From positions 352,378 through 416,377 of the forward strand of contig NC_083582.1 in NCBI RefSeq assembly GCF_027579695.1: 64,000 bases of DNA, written 5' to 3'. Position numbers and translations under genes: made by a program. The notes below the pieces were generated by a model. The model saw only the letters and a program-made list of their open reading frames with translations, was not told the origin of the DNA and searched no databases. Origin of the DNA: Neoarius graeffei. Its lineage: Eukaryota > Chordata > Actinopteri > Siluriformes > Ariidae. Shown one piece after another: positions 1-11,391 of the stretch (its first letter is position 1; every line of letters starts with the position of its first letter).

Positions 1-1885
1 CCACCTCAATCTACTCAAACTCTGGAATGAGGAGGTCCCCGTGGTATTGGTGTTGGTGGTTGCAGAGAAGGCAGAGCTTGGGCCGGAGGTTCCAAAGGGA
101 ACATTGACATCGTGTACCTCTCCGGTCCCCTGTGGAGACCACCTCTCCCCAACCCAACTCACGGAGGTTGCCCAGTTGCAGACCGAATTTTTGGACATGT
201 TCTCGCCCCTGCCCGGCCGCACCCGCCTCATAGAACACCACATTGAGATGCCCCCGGGGGTGGTAGTGCGCAGCTGCCCTTACAGGCTGCCCGAACACAA
301 GAAAAAGGTGGTTCAGGAAGAACTCAAGGCCATGCTCAAAATAGGCATTGTTGAGGAGTCCCACAGTGACTGGAGCAGCCCAGTGGTCTTGGTTCCCAAG
401 GCCGATGGGTCGGTCCGGTTCTGTGTGGACTATAGAAAAGTCAACGCAGTGTCTAAATTTGATGCGTACCCAATGCCTCGTATTGACGAGTTGCTGGATT
501 GACTAGGCACGGCTCGCTTTTATTCGACACTGGATTTGACAAAGGGTTATGGGCAGATCCCCTTGACTCCACTATCCCAAGAAAAAACAGCCTCTTCCAC
601 ACCGTTTGGCTTACACCAATTTGTCACACTTCCTTTAGGGTTGTTTGGGGTGCCTGCTATGTTCCAGCGGCCTATGGACAAGGTCCTCCACCCCCACGCC
701 ACCTATGCGGCCGCGTACTTGGACGACATTATAATCTATAGTAACGACTGGCTGCGGCACCTGCAACAGCTAAAGGGCCATCCTTGGGTCACTGAGGCGA
801 GCGGGTCTCACAGTCAACCCAAAGAAGTGTGCGATTGGGCGGGTGGAAGTACGGTATCTGGGCTTCCACTTGGGCAATGGGCAGGTGTGTCCCCAAATTA
901 ATAAGACAGCAGCGATTGTGGCCTGCCTGAGGCCCAAGACCAAAAAGAGGGTGAGACATTTCCTGGGGCTGGCTGGCTATTATCATAGGTTTATACCTAA
1001 TTATTCGGATGTCACCAGCCCACTGACTGATCTTACTAAAAAGGGAGCACCAGATCTGGTCCAGTGGATGGAGCTATGCCAGCGGGCTTTCTCTGAGGTG
1101 AAGGCTGCACTGTGCGGGGGGCCATTGTTACCATCCCCTGACTTTTCTCTCCCCTTTATGTTGCAGACGGACGCCTCGGACAGAGGGCTGGGGGCCGTTC
1201 TGTCCCAGGAGGTGGAGGGAGAGGACCGTCCTGTGCTGTACATCAGCAGGAAGCTGTCGGTGCGTGAGGGGCGCTACAGCACCATAGAAAAGGAGTGCCT
1301 AGACATCAAGTGGGCGGTCCTCGCCCTCCGCTACTACCTCCTGGGGCGCCCTTTCACCCTCTGTTCGGACCACGCGCCCCTCCAGTGGCTGCACCACATG
1401 AAGGATGCCAACACGCGGATCACCCGTTGGTATCTGGCACTCCAGCACTTTAATTTCAAGGTGATCCACAGGCCGGGGGCGCAGATGGTCGTGGCGGACT
1501 TCCTCTCCCGTCAAGGGGGGGGGGGTAAGTCGGCTGCAGGCCGGACGGCTGCCCGGCCTGAGTCGGGCGGTGGGGGTATGTGGCAGAGGGGGTGTGGTCA
1601 AGCGTCGGTCTGTGAATGGAGGGCGGAGTCAGGGAAGGTCAGTGGCAGAATCACTGCACCTGATGTCTGTTAACCTGTGTTTGTATGTCTTCCCCAGTGA
1701 CCATGCCCTATATAAGGAGAGAGAGCGCAGAGGAAGGGAGCTCTCTCCCCAACCAGAACGCTTGAGTGTATGTGCACGTGTGTGACTGGGAGAGTGTCAG
1801 TAAAAGCTGAAAAGCTAAATAAAAGAGTTTTTGAAAACTCAGTTCTGGCCTGCCGTGCTTCTGTGCTCCACCCACCTGCTCAACA
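1..1885 (+). mobile_element. Ty3/Gypsy element (Gmr1-like), 3' part, broken
   Basis: This is the 3' portion of a Ty3/Gypsy LTR retrotransposon that enters from the left edge. It starts in a region homologous to the end of an integrase (HLNLLKLWNEE-like at 1-40). It then runs through a linker, reverse transcriptase (VLVPKADGSVRFCVDYRKVN-like around 395-455 and YLDDIIIYS around 716-745), RNase H (QTDASDRGLGAVLSQE around 1165-1212), and on to a 3' LTR. Integrase lying before RT is the order known from Gmr1-type fish Gypsy elements, not from standard Gypsy. The coding region is broken in a few places, so it is a fossil. A Tc1-like transposon begins two bases after the apparent LTR end, so the true LTR terminus may lie beyond that insertion. 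Family assignment is confident; the Gmr1 label is from memory of the family. Confidence 0.88.
1579..1885 (+). repeat. 3' LTR of the Gypsy element
   Basis: The LTR begins TGTGGCAG directly after a purine-rich tract (GGCGGTGGGGGTA) that fits a polypurine tract. A TATA-like CTATATAAGG lies near 1708-1717 and an AATAAA signal near 1817, so promoter and polyadenylation parts are visible. The last bases that can be assigned are CAACA at 1881-1885. The 5' LTR is outside the window, so LTR divergence cannot be used for dating. Confidence 0.75.
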
Positions 1886-1887
1886 TA

Positions 1888-3496
1888 CAACCCCGATTCC
1901 AAAAAAGTTGGGACAAAGTACAAATTGTAAATAAAAACGGAATGCAATAATTTACAAATCTCAAAAACTGATATTGTATTCACAATAGAACATAGACAAC
2001 ATATTAAATGTCGAAAGTGAGACATTTTGAAATTTTATGCCAAATATTGGCTCATTTAAAATTTCATGACAGCAACACATCTCAAAAAAGTTGGGACAGG
2101 GGCAATAAGAGGCTGGAAAAGTTAAAGGTACAAAAAAGGAACAGCTGGAGGAACAAATTGCAACTCATTAGGTCAATTGGCAATAGGTCATTAACATGAC
2201 TGGGTATAAAAAGAGCATCTTGGAGTGGCAGCGGCTCTCAGAAGTAAAGATGGGAAGAGGATCACCAATCTCCCTAATTCTGCGCCGACAAATAGTGGAG
2301 CAATATCAGAAAGGAGTTCGACAATGTAAAATTGCAAAGAGTTTGAACATATCATCATCATCTAAAGTGCATAATATCATCAAATCATCAAAAGATTCAG
2401 AGAATCTGGAAGAATCTATGTGCGTAAGGGTCAAGGCCAGAAAACCATACTGGGTGCCCGTGATCTTTGAGCCCTTAGACGGCACTGCATCACATACAGG
2501 CATACTTCTGTATTGGAAATCACAAAATGGGCTCAGGAATATTTCCAAAGAACATTATCTGTGAACACAATTCACTGTGCCATCCGCCATTGCCAGCTAA
2601 AACTCTATAGTTCAAAGAAGAAGCCGTATCTAAACATAATCCAGAAGCACAGACGTCTTCTCTGGGCCAAGGCTCATTTAAAATGGACTGTGGCAAAGTG
2701 GAAAACTGTTCTGTGGTCAGACGAATCAAAATTTGAAGTTCTTTATGGAAATCAGGGACGCCGTGTCATTCGGACTAAAGAGGAGAAGGACGACCCAAGT
2801 TGTTATCAGTGCTCAGTTCAGAAGCCTGCATCTCTGATGGTATGGGGTTGCATTAGTGCGTGTGGCATGGGCAGCTTACACATCTGGAAAGACACCATAA
2901 ATGCTGAAAGTATATCCAGGTTCTAGAGCAACATATGCTCCCATCCAGACGACATCTCTTTCAGGGAAGACCTTGCATTTTCCAACATGACAATGCCAAA
3001 CCACATACTGCATCAATTACAGCATCATGGCTGCGTAGAAGAAGGGTCCGGGTACTGAACTAGCCAGCCTGCAGTCCAGATCTTTCACCCATAGAAAACA
3101 TTTGGCGCATCATAAAATGGAAGATACGACAAAAAAGACCTAAGACAGTTGAGCAACTAGAATCCTACATTAGACAAGAATGGGTTAACATTCCTATCCC
3201 TAAACTTGAGCAACTTGTCTCCTCAGTCCCCAGACGTTTACAGACTGTTGTAAAGAGAAAAGGGGATGTCTCATAGTGGTAAACATGACCATGTCCCAAC
3301 TTTGAGATGTGTTGTCATGAAATTTAAAATCACCTCATTTTTCTCTTTAAATGATACATCTTCTCAGTTTAAACATTTGATATGTTATCTATGCTCTATT
3401 CTGAATAAAATATGGAATTTTGAAACTTCCACATCATTGCATTCCGTTTTTATTTACAATTTGTACTTTGTCCCAACTTTTTTGGAATCAGGGTTG
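1888..3496 (+). mobile_element. Tc1-like DNA transposon with long inverted repeats
   Basis: A 1.6-kb Tc1/mariner element is flanked by TA at 1886-1887 and 3497-3498. Its ends are CAACCCCGATTCCAAAAAAG and the inverse of CTTTTTTGGAATCAGGGTTG. The inverted repeats continue inward for well over 100 bp, with matching stretches such as TTGTAAATAAAAACGGAATG. It encodes a decayed transposase on the + strand. It sits immediately after the Gypsy LTR, so it probably inserted into or next to it. Confidence 0.9.
2250..3276 (+). pseudogene. Tc1-like transposase, decayed
   Basis: This codes for a Tc1-family transposase of about 340 codons. The ATG at 2250 begins MGRGSPISLILRRQIVEQY, an N-terminal paired-like helix-turn-helix. 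Further on, WSDESKFEV around 2715 supplies the first catalytic Asp, MVWGCISACG is the usual central motif, and the end reads KRKGDVS then stop at 3274-3276. The reading frame changes between about 2460 and 2530. Later stops occur near 2925 and 3060, and the second catalytic Asp region reads out of frame. The copy cannot make active protein. It has no link with its neighbours beyond the shared insertion site. Confidence 0.85.
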
Positions 3497-3559
3497 TACT
3501 ACACTTGTTATCTACAGGGTTACGTAAATTGTCACTTAAGTTGTCTGACCTTAAATGAG

Positions 3560-3745
3560 TAGTTTGAATTTTTGTTAGATATTTTCAGTTTTGTCATTGA
3601 AAAAATTCATGAAGTCCTTGCTACTAAATACTGCAGGTCTGCACGTGTCTATTGTGGTCTTATTCCTGGTTAATTTTGCAACAATTTTAAATAGGAATCT
3701 AGGGTTATTTTTGTAGAGCCAATATTTTTTGCGAGCTTTCCTTAC
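3560..3745 (-). mobile_element. LINE fragment (EN-RT linker region)
   Basis: Read on the minus strand, this stretch resembles the linker between endonuclease and reverse transcriptase of a vertebrate LINE: NPRFLFKIVAKLTRNKTT, then SSKDFMNFFNDKTENI. This 'PRFLF...FNDK' pattern is common in fish LINE ORF2 proteins. Only about 60 codons remain and stops follow on both sides. It abuts a second LINE fragment of a different part of ORF2, so it is a scrap rather than a functional copy. Confidence 0.5.
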
Positions 3746-3779
3746 CACACTGTCTGTGTGTTGTCCAAGAGAGGTCCTC

Positions 3780-4215
3780 TGTGATGTTCACACCAATGAA
3801 CTTGAAGCTGCTGACCCTTTAAACCTCAGCTTCGTTGATGTAGATGGGCTAGGTGTGCCCTCCCTTGCTGTCTCCTTTAGTCCATCATCATCTCATTAGT
3901 TTTACTGACGTTGAGAGGGAGGTTGTTGTCCTGAGACCAGCTGGCTAACGCCTTCACTTCCTCTCTGCATGCCATCTCATCGTTGTCCATAAGGAGGCCC
4001 AAGATGGTTGTGTCGTCAGCAAACTTGATGATGATGATGGCACTGTTTTTTTCAGTACAGTCGTGGGCGAACAAGGAGTACATGAGGGGACTGAGCACAC
4101 AGCCCTGTGGTGCACCTGTGTTCAGGATCAGTGAGGAGGAAGTGTGGCTATCGATTATCACCACCTAGGGTCTGCCTGTCAGAAAGTCAAAGATCCACCT
4201 GCAAATGGTCATCAG
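3780..4215 (-). mobile_element. CR1/L2/Rex1-type LINE reverse transcriptase fragment
   Basis: On the minus strand the open frame at 3877-4164 shows core reverse transcriptase motifs: TGAPQGCVLSPLMYSLF (motif B region), then IIKFADDTTILG with the catalytic ADD box, then EEVKALASWSQDNNLPLNVSKT. These are the palm and thumb of a CR1/L2/Rex1-type LINE ORF2. The usual 'YRK' end of the thumb is replaced by a run of Met/Asp codons. Nothing upstream or downstream of the element remains, so it is a 5'- and 3'-truncated dead copy of about 0.4 kb. Confidence 0.82.
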
Positions 4216-5262
4216 CTCATGGAATCATGAAATATTTCATCATGATTGCATTTTCTCTGCTCACAACAAGAAAGTTTGTACTTATTAAATGCAAATTTGC
4301 ACCTAAATTCTTTTAAGATCTTGCAACCTGATTTGATTTTGATGGGAAAGATCGCACAAATAATACTATATATTAAGGTCATATATAAAGATGACCCCAT
4401 ACATATCTGTTCTACACTTCATTTTTAATGAAGAAAAATATGCCACAACCCATTGCATATTTGGTTCAATTCCACTTTGGTAATTGCACTCACATATACA
4501 GACAGAAACAAAAGGCAGAGAGACTACTTCTCAGTTTGCAGTCAACAAGCTTCAATTCAACTTTCAATAATTCACTTTTGTTTGATTGTATTGATATAGT
4601 GCTTTGGGCAATGAATTGAAATAAATGCAACACCAACAATTCAGGAGTTCCATTAATGACCATGTTCAGATTCCGTTAAGGAAATGGTCATACACGTCCT
4701 GTATTTCATTTGCCAAGTGATTTGCTGAACATTTTGCTCATTTTGAACATTTACAAGACAGTATGTTCCTTTTGGAATATGCAGATTGGTGTGTGAGAAA
4801 ATTACCCTGAGGCACTCTGAACTAACATAGCCTGATAATGTTTTTTTTTTTTAAACTTTGCCAGGAAATCAGATGTTGGAAGAACAGCTGGATACACTGG
4901 CACACATTTGGCCTGGTGTAGTGAAAACCCAGATGCATACCCTTTCCTCATGTACAGGTTTGAGCCCATGGTGTTAAGAATAGCTTTAACGCTGAACAGT
5001 GGCTGCTGTGGTCAGATTCAGAGTTCAGTCTTTGTGCTTTGTTGGAGTTAACATACAACCAGCCCAGGACCTTAGATGGGGTAAGAGAGAGCTAAGTTCA
5101 GTAATCCAGGAGTCAATCCTGGAATATTCTGCTCTGTCATCAGACTTCTTGTCCCATCACAACACCTGGCAGCAAAAGGATTCATGAAAGCAAGAGCCTA
5201 TGGAATGAGGATTTCACTCAAGGTCATGTGACTTGCAAATAGCGTGGCACAGCAAAGATGCA
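4216..5262. other. AT-rich stretch without recognised features
   Basis: I recognise no coding region, terminal repeat or RNA gene here. The stretch includes a poly-T run near 4840-4852. Near 5104-5120 is a short inverted repeat, CCAGGAGTCAATCCTGG, that resembles the T-arm of the tRNA relic about 150 bases downstream. It may contain old unrecognisable repeats. Confidence 0.4.
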
Positions 5263-5334
5263 TTCCCATACCAGGAGTCAATCCCAGGCCAGCTGTGTGA
5301 AAACCAGGAATCCTGACCACTAGACCATATGGTA
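5263..5334 (-). pseudogene. tRNA-Glu(UUC) relic
   Basis: The 72-base minus-strand sequence matches tRNA-Glu over its whole length. It begins TACCATATGGTCTAGTGGTC (acceptor, D-arm and A box), carries TTTTCAC in the anticodon loop (anticodon TTC), and ends CTCCTGGTATGGGAA. The expected start is TCCCATA, so one acceptor pair is lost. The anticodon stem (CCTGG / ACAGC) and the B box (GGGATTGACTCC instead of GGTTCGAxTCC) are both damaged. It is most likely a pseudogene or a tRNA-derived SINE head rather than a working tRNA. No SINE body was recognised next to it. Confidence 0.7.
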
Positions 5335-5698
5335 CAGCCTTGAAGTGTAAAGGCCACCTTTGAAGTGCTTCGGCCATTGGTGAGAACCCTGGAGTTTTCC
5401 AGAAATGTAGCGGTCAGTTTTTATTTTATTTAGTTGTGTGGCTAGCGGGTTGAAATTTGTTGTTGTTAGCAAGTATATAATCCAGAATATTGCATGGGAT
5501 AAAAGAGAGCCGCACCGGCCACAAGCCAAACCTAGAATCTTCTCATCCATAACAAGACACAATATCTCTTATCTATTTCAGGATGGCTGACTCCACCCTG
5601 ATTCAAGATGGCTGCCAGCAGGTTGTTTTGAATTTCAGCTCTGTGCTTAAGTGAGGTTTTTCTACTGTTAATCTGAATGTGATTTGAAACTTTCTTAT

Positions 5699-7854
5699 AT
5701 GGACAAAGCAGCAAATATGAGTAAAAACAGAAGTAATAAAGTAGTTGGATATAATCATCAGGGAAATCAGATTAATGACCCTGTAAGAAATAGGCTGCAG
5801 TCCAGTATGTTAGCAAAGCATATACAACAGGTGGGAGACATAGACACATACACCAGTGATATTGGGCCTGACCCTGGCAACTCTAACACCAAAGCTAAGC
5901 TGGAATATCTTACAAAAGCTCTGGATTTTGTTTTTCACCAGCTGATTGATATAACAAATTCATTTGGATATACACAGGAGGACTTCACTGAACTACAAGC
6001 TAAGGTCGACAGCTGCACTGATTCTGTAAGTAAGATCTATGATGAAATGTCCACTCTCAAAAGTGAAAAAGAGCTGAGAGAGTATATCTATAAACTTGAG
6101 GCACAATCTCGCAGAGACAATCTCTTGTTTAATGGCATACCTGAGAGCGAAGGGGAGATATGGGCACAATGTCAGGATAAAGTTCGACAAGTTCTGAAGG
6201 AAAAAATGAAAATGTCTGCTGTGGATAACATTGTGACATTATGAGATGTCATAGGCTTGGCACAAAACAAAATCTCTCTAGAAAACCTCAGACAATTATT
6301 GTGAAATTTCACTGGTATGGTGATCGGGAAAATGTGTGGAATGCAAGGCGTGTGAGCTGAAAGGGACTAATGTTTTTGTGGATGAAGACATTCCAGTTGC
6401 AATACAAAACCGCAGGCAAATTCTGCGACCTATCCTCACTGAGGCACGTAAACAGGGAAAAAGGGCAATACTCAGTGTAGATAAGCTAAACATTGATGGC
6501 CATATCTACACCACAGAGACACTCTCTAGGCTCCCAGATGACCTCCATCCTCACAAAATCTTCTCTCCATCCAAAGACAATATCACCGCCTTTTACTCAG
6601 GTGCCAGTCCTCTCTCTAATTTCTACAAATCTCCCATAACAGAAGATGGCTTTGTGTACCATTCTGCAGAACAGCTGTTTCAGTACAAGAAATGCTCATT
6701 TTTCAATGACCATAAGAGTGCTGCAGAAGTGAGAAAAGCATCTACACCTTCTGAATGCCACAGGCTTGGACAACAAGTCAAAAACTACAACAGATCTGAA
6801 TGGGAAAAGAACTGTATTGACATTATGCATGATGTGTGTATGAAGAAATTTCAACAGAATGACTCAATAATGAACTTCCTGATACAAACTGGTTCAAATG
6901 AGCTTGTAGAAGCATCAAAAAATGACAAATTCTGGGGATGTGGGATTGCGCGATCAAACAAAATTGTCTTTAAAGGTGGGGTAGGAGATTTTGGAATAAC
7001 GGTTCTTGCAAGCCATATTTTGAAAAGAAACACGCCCGCCCTTGCCATGCTCCCACCCCCGCGTCTCCACCCCTCCTCCCCCTTAGAGCAGAGTGTAGAG
7101 AGCTTGAAAAAATAGCTCAAACTTTCTCATTTAAACTGTGTTTTCAGCCCCAATTTTCACTCCACATACACAATTTTCTCAAAAGTAGTAGCCACACTTG
7201 TCCTGATTCACACAATGTGTCTACCTACACGATAGGACTTGCAGTTTTTGAATGAGAAGCCTGAAAGTGAGGAGAGCACAGCCGCCCAGCTCATAGACTT
7301 CCATTAAAAAACTTGCCAGAAAAGTCACTCGTATTTAACTCGCTCTAGTGACCTCATTTTTTTACACTACAAACAAAAAAATTACATCAGTGCGTTCAGG
7401 AGATCCTTGTGGCACTCACTGTGAAAGAATTTTGTGAATACCTCCTTCCGTTTTCATGTAAATCCCCGTTGTTTGGAGGAAGCGCACTGAGAGAATCCTG
7501 TGCTTTCTGTGTGACACTGATCGCTCTCTCTCTCACACACACACACAGAAGGGCCGGGCTGCTCGGGCTTCAGTCTGATTGACGTGTCAGTATCCAATCA
7601 TTTTGAGGTGGTACCTCGATATGATTGGATGGCGTTTTTCCTTTATTTTACACTGTAGACTGGATTAAAATATTTCGTTTTTGGGTCAAACCTTCTATTG
7701 TACTGCTTGCAACATGGGTGTGAGGAGCTTTTCAAGCAATATGGTAAAAATACTCCTGAAAAAAATCTCCTACCCCACCTTCAACAGAGATAAGTGGGAT
7801 GGTCGCAACAATTTGGGGCGTATCCTAATGAAAGTCAGGGAACATCTAACCTGA
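5699..7854 (+). pseudogene. LINE ORF1: coiled coil + L1-like RNA-binding region + NADAR domain
   Basis: The ORF begins with the ATG at 5699 (MDKAANMSKNRSNK). An acidic, coiled-coil-like part (about 5880-6090) leads to a region typical of L1 ORF1 RNA-binding domains: YKLEAQSRRDNLLFNGIPES, then IIVKFHWYGDRENVWNARR and GKRAILSVDKLNIDGHIY. From about 6582 a NADAR (YbiA-like) domain follows: ITAFYSGASPLSNFYKS, HSAEQLFQYKKC, DKFWGCGI. After a MITE insertion at 6974-7780 the domain's usual ending resumes as WDGRNNLGRILMKVREHL with a stop at 7852-7854. NADAR domains bind or process ADP-ribose-type molecules; what one does in a retrotransposon is unknown. Frame changes lie near 6240 and near 6355. ORF1 is otherwise well kept. 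Confidence 0.85.
6974..7780. mobile_element. TTAA-type MITE (Kolobok-like) inside the NADAR codons
   Basis: An 807-bp non-autonomous element with ends AGGTGGGGTAGGAGATTTT and the inverse AAATCTCCTACCCCACCT. The left flank is TTAA (6970-6973) and the right flank is TCAA (7781-7784), which fits a TTAA duplication with one later change. Removing the element restores an uninterrupted reading of the NADAR end (KIVF joined to NRDKWDGRNN). TTAA duplication and AGG ends fit Kolobok; piggyBac (CCC ends) fits less well. No transposase remains inside. Confidence 0.78.
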
Positions 7855-8494
7855 GCCCACAAGTAAAATAGTATCAGTTAAATAATAAGATTATGTGCCA
7901 GGTGCCCTTATAAAGCACTTAATGATTTGTCAAATATTATGTTAGTCATTATATATGAGGTATATCAGTTTTTTTTGTTTGTTTTTTTATCTCATATTTT
8001 ATTTAAACTACCTATTAAATACTTGTGTATTAATGAACATATCTAAAACTATGTCTGCCATACACATATATGTACTGATTTGTTTATCAAATATTGTGTT
8101 GAAGCAATCAGTCTGTTGAATAATCTAATGTACTCCTTCAAACAATTAGTGTGTCTCACAAATAATACCAATTGCAAATGTCATGATCTCTAGTTTAGCT
8201 TATTTCAGTATTGAAGCATCAGATCATACAGGATTAACCACACTGACACAGTATAAGCATCGATTCAAATGAATAAATGCATGTCAGCAATTGTATGTAG
8301 CTGTAATTGGTTCACTTGCATGTGTGTTCCAATTTATTGTTACCTGTACTATTTTATACTGTATTTCTTACTAGTTTCCTCCTTTGCAGGTTTCTTTGTT
8401 TATGCAACATTTTACACTTATGGCTTATTGTACAAATGCTTTATTATAATGTTATTGATTTTGTCACATTTTGTTTCATTACCTTACATAAGTT
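7855..8494. other. Spacer between LINE ORF1 and ORF2
   Basis: AT-rich sequence between the stop of ORF1 and the first plausible ATG of ORF2. It contains T-runs near 7968-7990. Open frames of 60-80 codons here are low-complexity and match nothing I recognise. It probably belongs to the LINE as an inter-ORF region. Confidence 0.5.
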
Positions 8495-10949
8495 ATGATC
8501 CTGGATGATGATATTTTAAAACATGCAGGTGGTGTTGAATGTAATTCTCTAACTCACATAATGCATAGTAATGTATCAGATGATGATGAGGATCACCAAA
8601 TTGAATTTATAAAACATTCACCTTATTATGACTATGATGCATTTAAGGATTTAACTGATAAAAAGAAAAATGTATTTGTAATATTTAGCACTAATATTCA
8701 ATCAATTAATGCAAAATTTAATGAATTTAATCTGTTTATAGAATCCTTACAAGTAACTGATTTTCACTTCAATGTTATATGCATACAAGAAAGCTGGCTG
8801 TCTGCAAAATCTGATAAATCACAATTACAGTTAAAAAACTATGTAATGTTGGATCAACCCAAATCCTGTAGCCAGTATGGTGGTCTCGTTACTTATATAC
8901 ACAGTGACTTTGACTATGAAATTTTGATGAAATTAGATTATTTTTCTACGTGGGAAGGGCAGGTTATCAAAGTAAGTAACAAAGGTTCTAAGAAAAAACC
9001 AATAATCATTGTTAATATTTATAGGCCCCTAAGAGAACTAATTGCAGATTACTCCAGTTTTACTTCTGAACTTTCAACTATACTAAACCAATTAGATAAA
9101 AATAGTAATATAATACTGGCTGGTGACTACAATATTGACCTACTTAAAGTTAACTCAAAAAATCACATCAGTGACTACTTTGATATGCTGACAAGCTATA
9201 GTTACTACCCAAAAATCACTCTTCCAACACGTTTCTCAAATAAACATGGTAGCCTCATAGATAACTTCTTCTGTAAATTATCTGAAGAAACCATTAGCAC
9301 TAGTTCTGGTATATTATTGACTAAATTTTCAGATCATCAACCATATTTTACCTTTTTAGACAACTACCTTATCACTAAACAAAGATCAAAATATGTTAGC
9401 CTATCACTGCAAAACACTGAGACCATCAACAAATTTAAAGATGAAATTGCATCTCTTTTGCAAAAGCATAATATTAACACAGACAATAATGTTGATCCAA
9501 ATGAGACATATTTACTACTACACGATGTCATACAACAAGCTAAGAAAAAGCATCTTCCTACGAAAATAGTCAAATTCAACAAGTATAAACACAAAAAATC
9601 AGCATGGCTGACTGAAGGCATTTTAAGATCAATAAAATACAGAGATAAATTATATAGAATAAAAAAAATCAACAGACCCTGAATCTCAAGAGTACATTAA
9701 AGCTAAAACTAATTTAGATACTTACAGCAACATCATTAGGAAACTTATCCGCATCTGTCAGTGTAAATATTACAACCAGCTTTTTGACAAGTATAAGTCA
9801 GATATTAAAAAAAACATGGAAAGCAATAAATAATATTCTCAATAGGACAAGTAAAAAGAAAGATTTTCCAATTTATTCCAGAGATAATGACAAAATTATA
9901 ACTGACAAATTAACTATTGCTGAAAAATTTAATGACTTTTTTATTAATATTGGAGGAAATTTAGCAAAAGGCCTAACATCATCCAATCCACTTGACTTTA
10001 AAAAATACCTAAAAATTAATGTTCAGTGTAAACTTTCTTTTCACACTGTTTCTCAGAATGACATTGAAAAAATTATAGATAAGTTAGCACCTAAAACCAG
10101 TTATGGATTCGATGAAATATCTACAAAGCTATTAAAAAGTATTAAATCTGTACTATTGTCACCAATTTTAATTATAGTTAATCAAATGATAACCACTGGT
10201 ATTTTTCCAAATTTGTTAAAAATAGCCAAAGTCACTCCTGTCTATAAAAAAGATGATGAAACACAGTTCTCAAACTACCGCCCCATTTCATTACTTCCTT
10301 CTATGTCAAAAATATTTGAAAAAATTATATATAATCAACTTTATGACTATTTTCATGCTAATAAATTATTTATAAATTCTCAATATGGCTTCCGATCTAA
10401 TCACTCAACAGAATTTGCAGTTCTTGAACTAACTGATTGACTTATCTATGAGCTTGATAATAATAATATACCATTTAGTGTTTTTTTAGACCTTTCTAAA
10501 GCGTTTGACACCTTAGATCATACTATACTTAAAATTAAACTAAGTCATTATGGAATACAAGGTCTATCTCTATTACTCTTGAAAAACTATTTATCCAATC
10601 AGAAGCAATATGTATCATTTGAAGATCATAACTCATCTCATCAATCTTTAAACATAGGTGTTCCCCAAGTATCCATTCTTGGCCCCCTACTTTTTTTATT
10701 ATTTATATGAATGATATAACAGCAAGTAGTAAGCTTTTCTCATTCATAATATATGCAGATGACACAACCTTACAAACAACTGTCAAAATAGATTTAAATA
10801 ATGAACAAATTACAAACATTTCTACAGTAAATGATGAATTACAGAAAGTAAACAACTGGTTGCTGTTGAATAAGTTATCACTGAATGTTAATAAATCTAA
10901 ATTCATTGTATTTCATACACCACAAAAATCAGTTGGGCACATTGATCTC

Positions 10950-11311
10950 ATCTCATCTCATTATCTCTAGCCGCTTTATCCTTCTACAGGGTCGCAGGCA
11001 AGCTGGAGCCTATCCCAGCTGACTATGGGCAAAAGGCGGGGTACACCCTGGACAAGTCGCCAGGTCATCACAGGGCTGACACATAGACAACCATTCACAC
11101 TCACATTCACACCTACGGTCAATTTAGAGTCACCAGTTAACCTAACCTGCATGTCTTTGGACTGTGGGGGAAACCGGAGCACCCGGAGGAAACCCACGCG
11201 GACACGGGGAGAACATGCAAACTCCACACAGAAAGGCCCTCGCAGGCCCCGGGGCTCGAACCCAGGACCTTCTTGCTGTGAGGCGACAGCGCTAACCACT
11301 ACACCACCGTG
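10950..11311 (-). mobile_element. tRNA-derived SINE, copy 1, in LINE ORF2
   Basis: A full SINE in minus orientation. Its tRNA-like head (near 11311) reads GTGTAGTGGTTAGCGCTGTC (A box) and GGTTCGAGCC (B box) on the minus strand. The body contains the typical AACCTAACCTGCATGTCTTT stretch, and the tail end near 10950 is a run of ATCTC units. It is bounded by a 17-bp duplication, TTGGGCACATTGATCTC, at 10933-10949 and 11312-11328, the mark of LINE-mediated insertion. It is younger than the LINE ORF2 it interrupts. Confidence 0.92.
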
Positions 11312-11391
11312 TTGGGCACATTGATCTCCAAATAAACAATACTTCTATTGAAAGAGTCAGTACATTCAATTTTCTTGGTCTAACAATAAAT

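Noticed and set aside
8269-8508. Membrane protein ORF upstream of ORF2
   Set aside because: Low-complexity AT-rich spacer; the hydrophobic translation is expected from T-rich DNA and has no homology I recognise.
11240-11311. Functional tRNA gene in the SINE head (also at 11700, 35790, 54820)
   Set aside because: A and B boxes are present but the sequence does not fold as a tRNA and continues into a SINE body with duplications.
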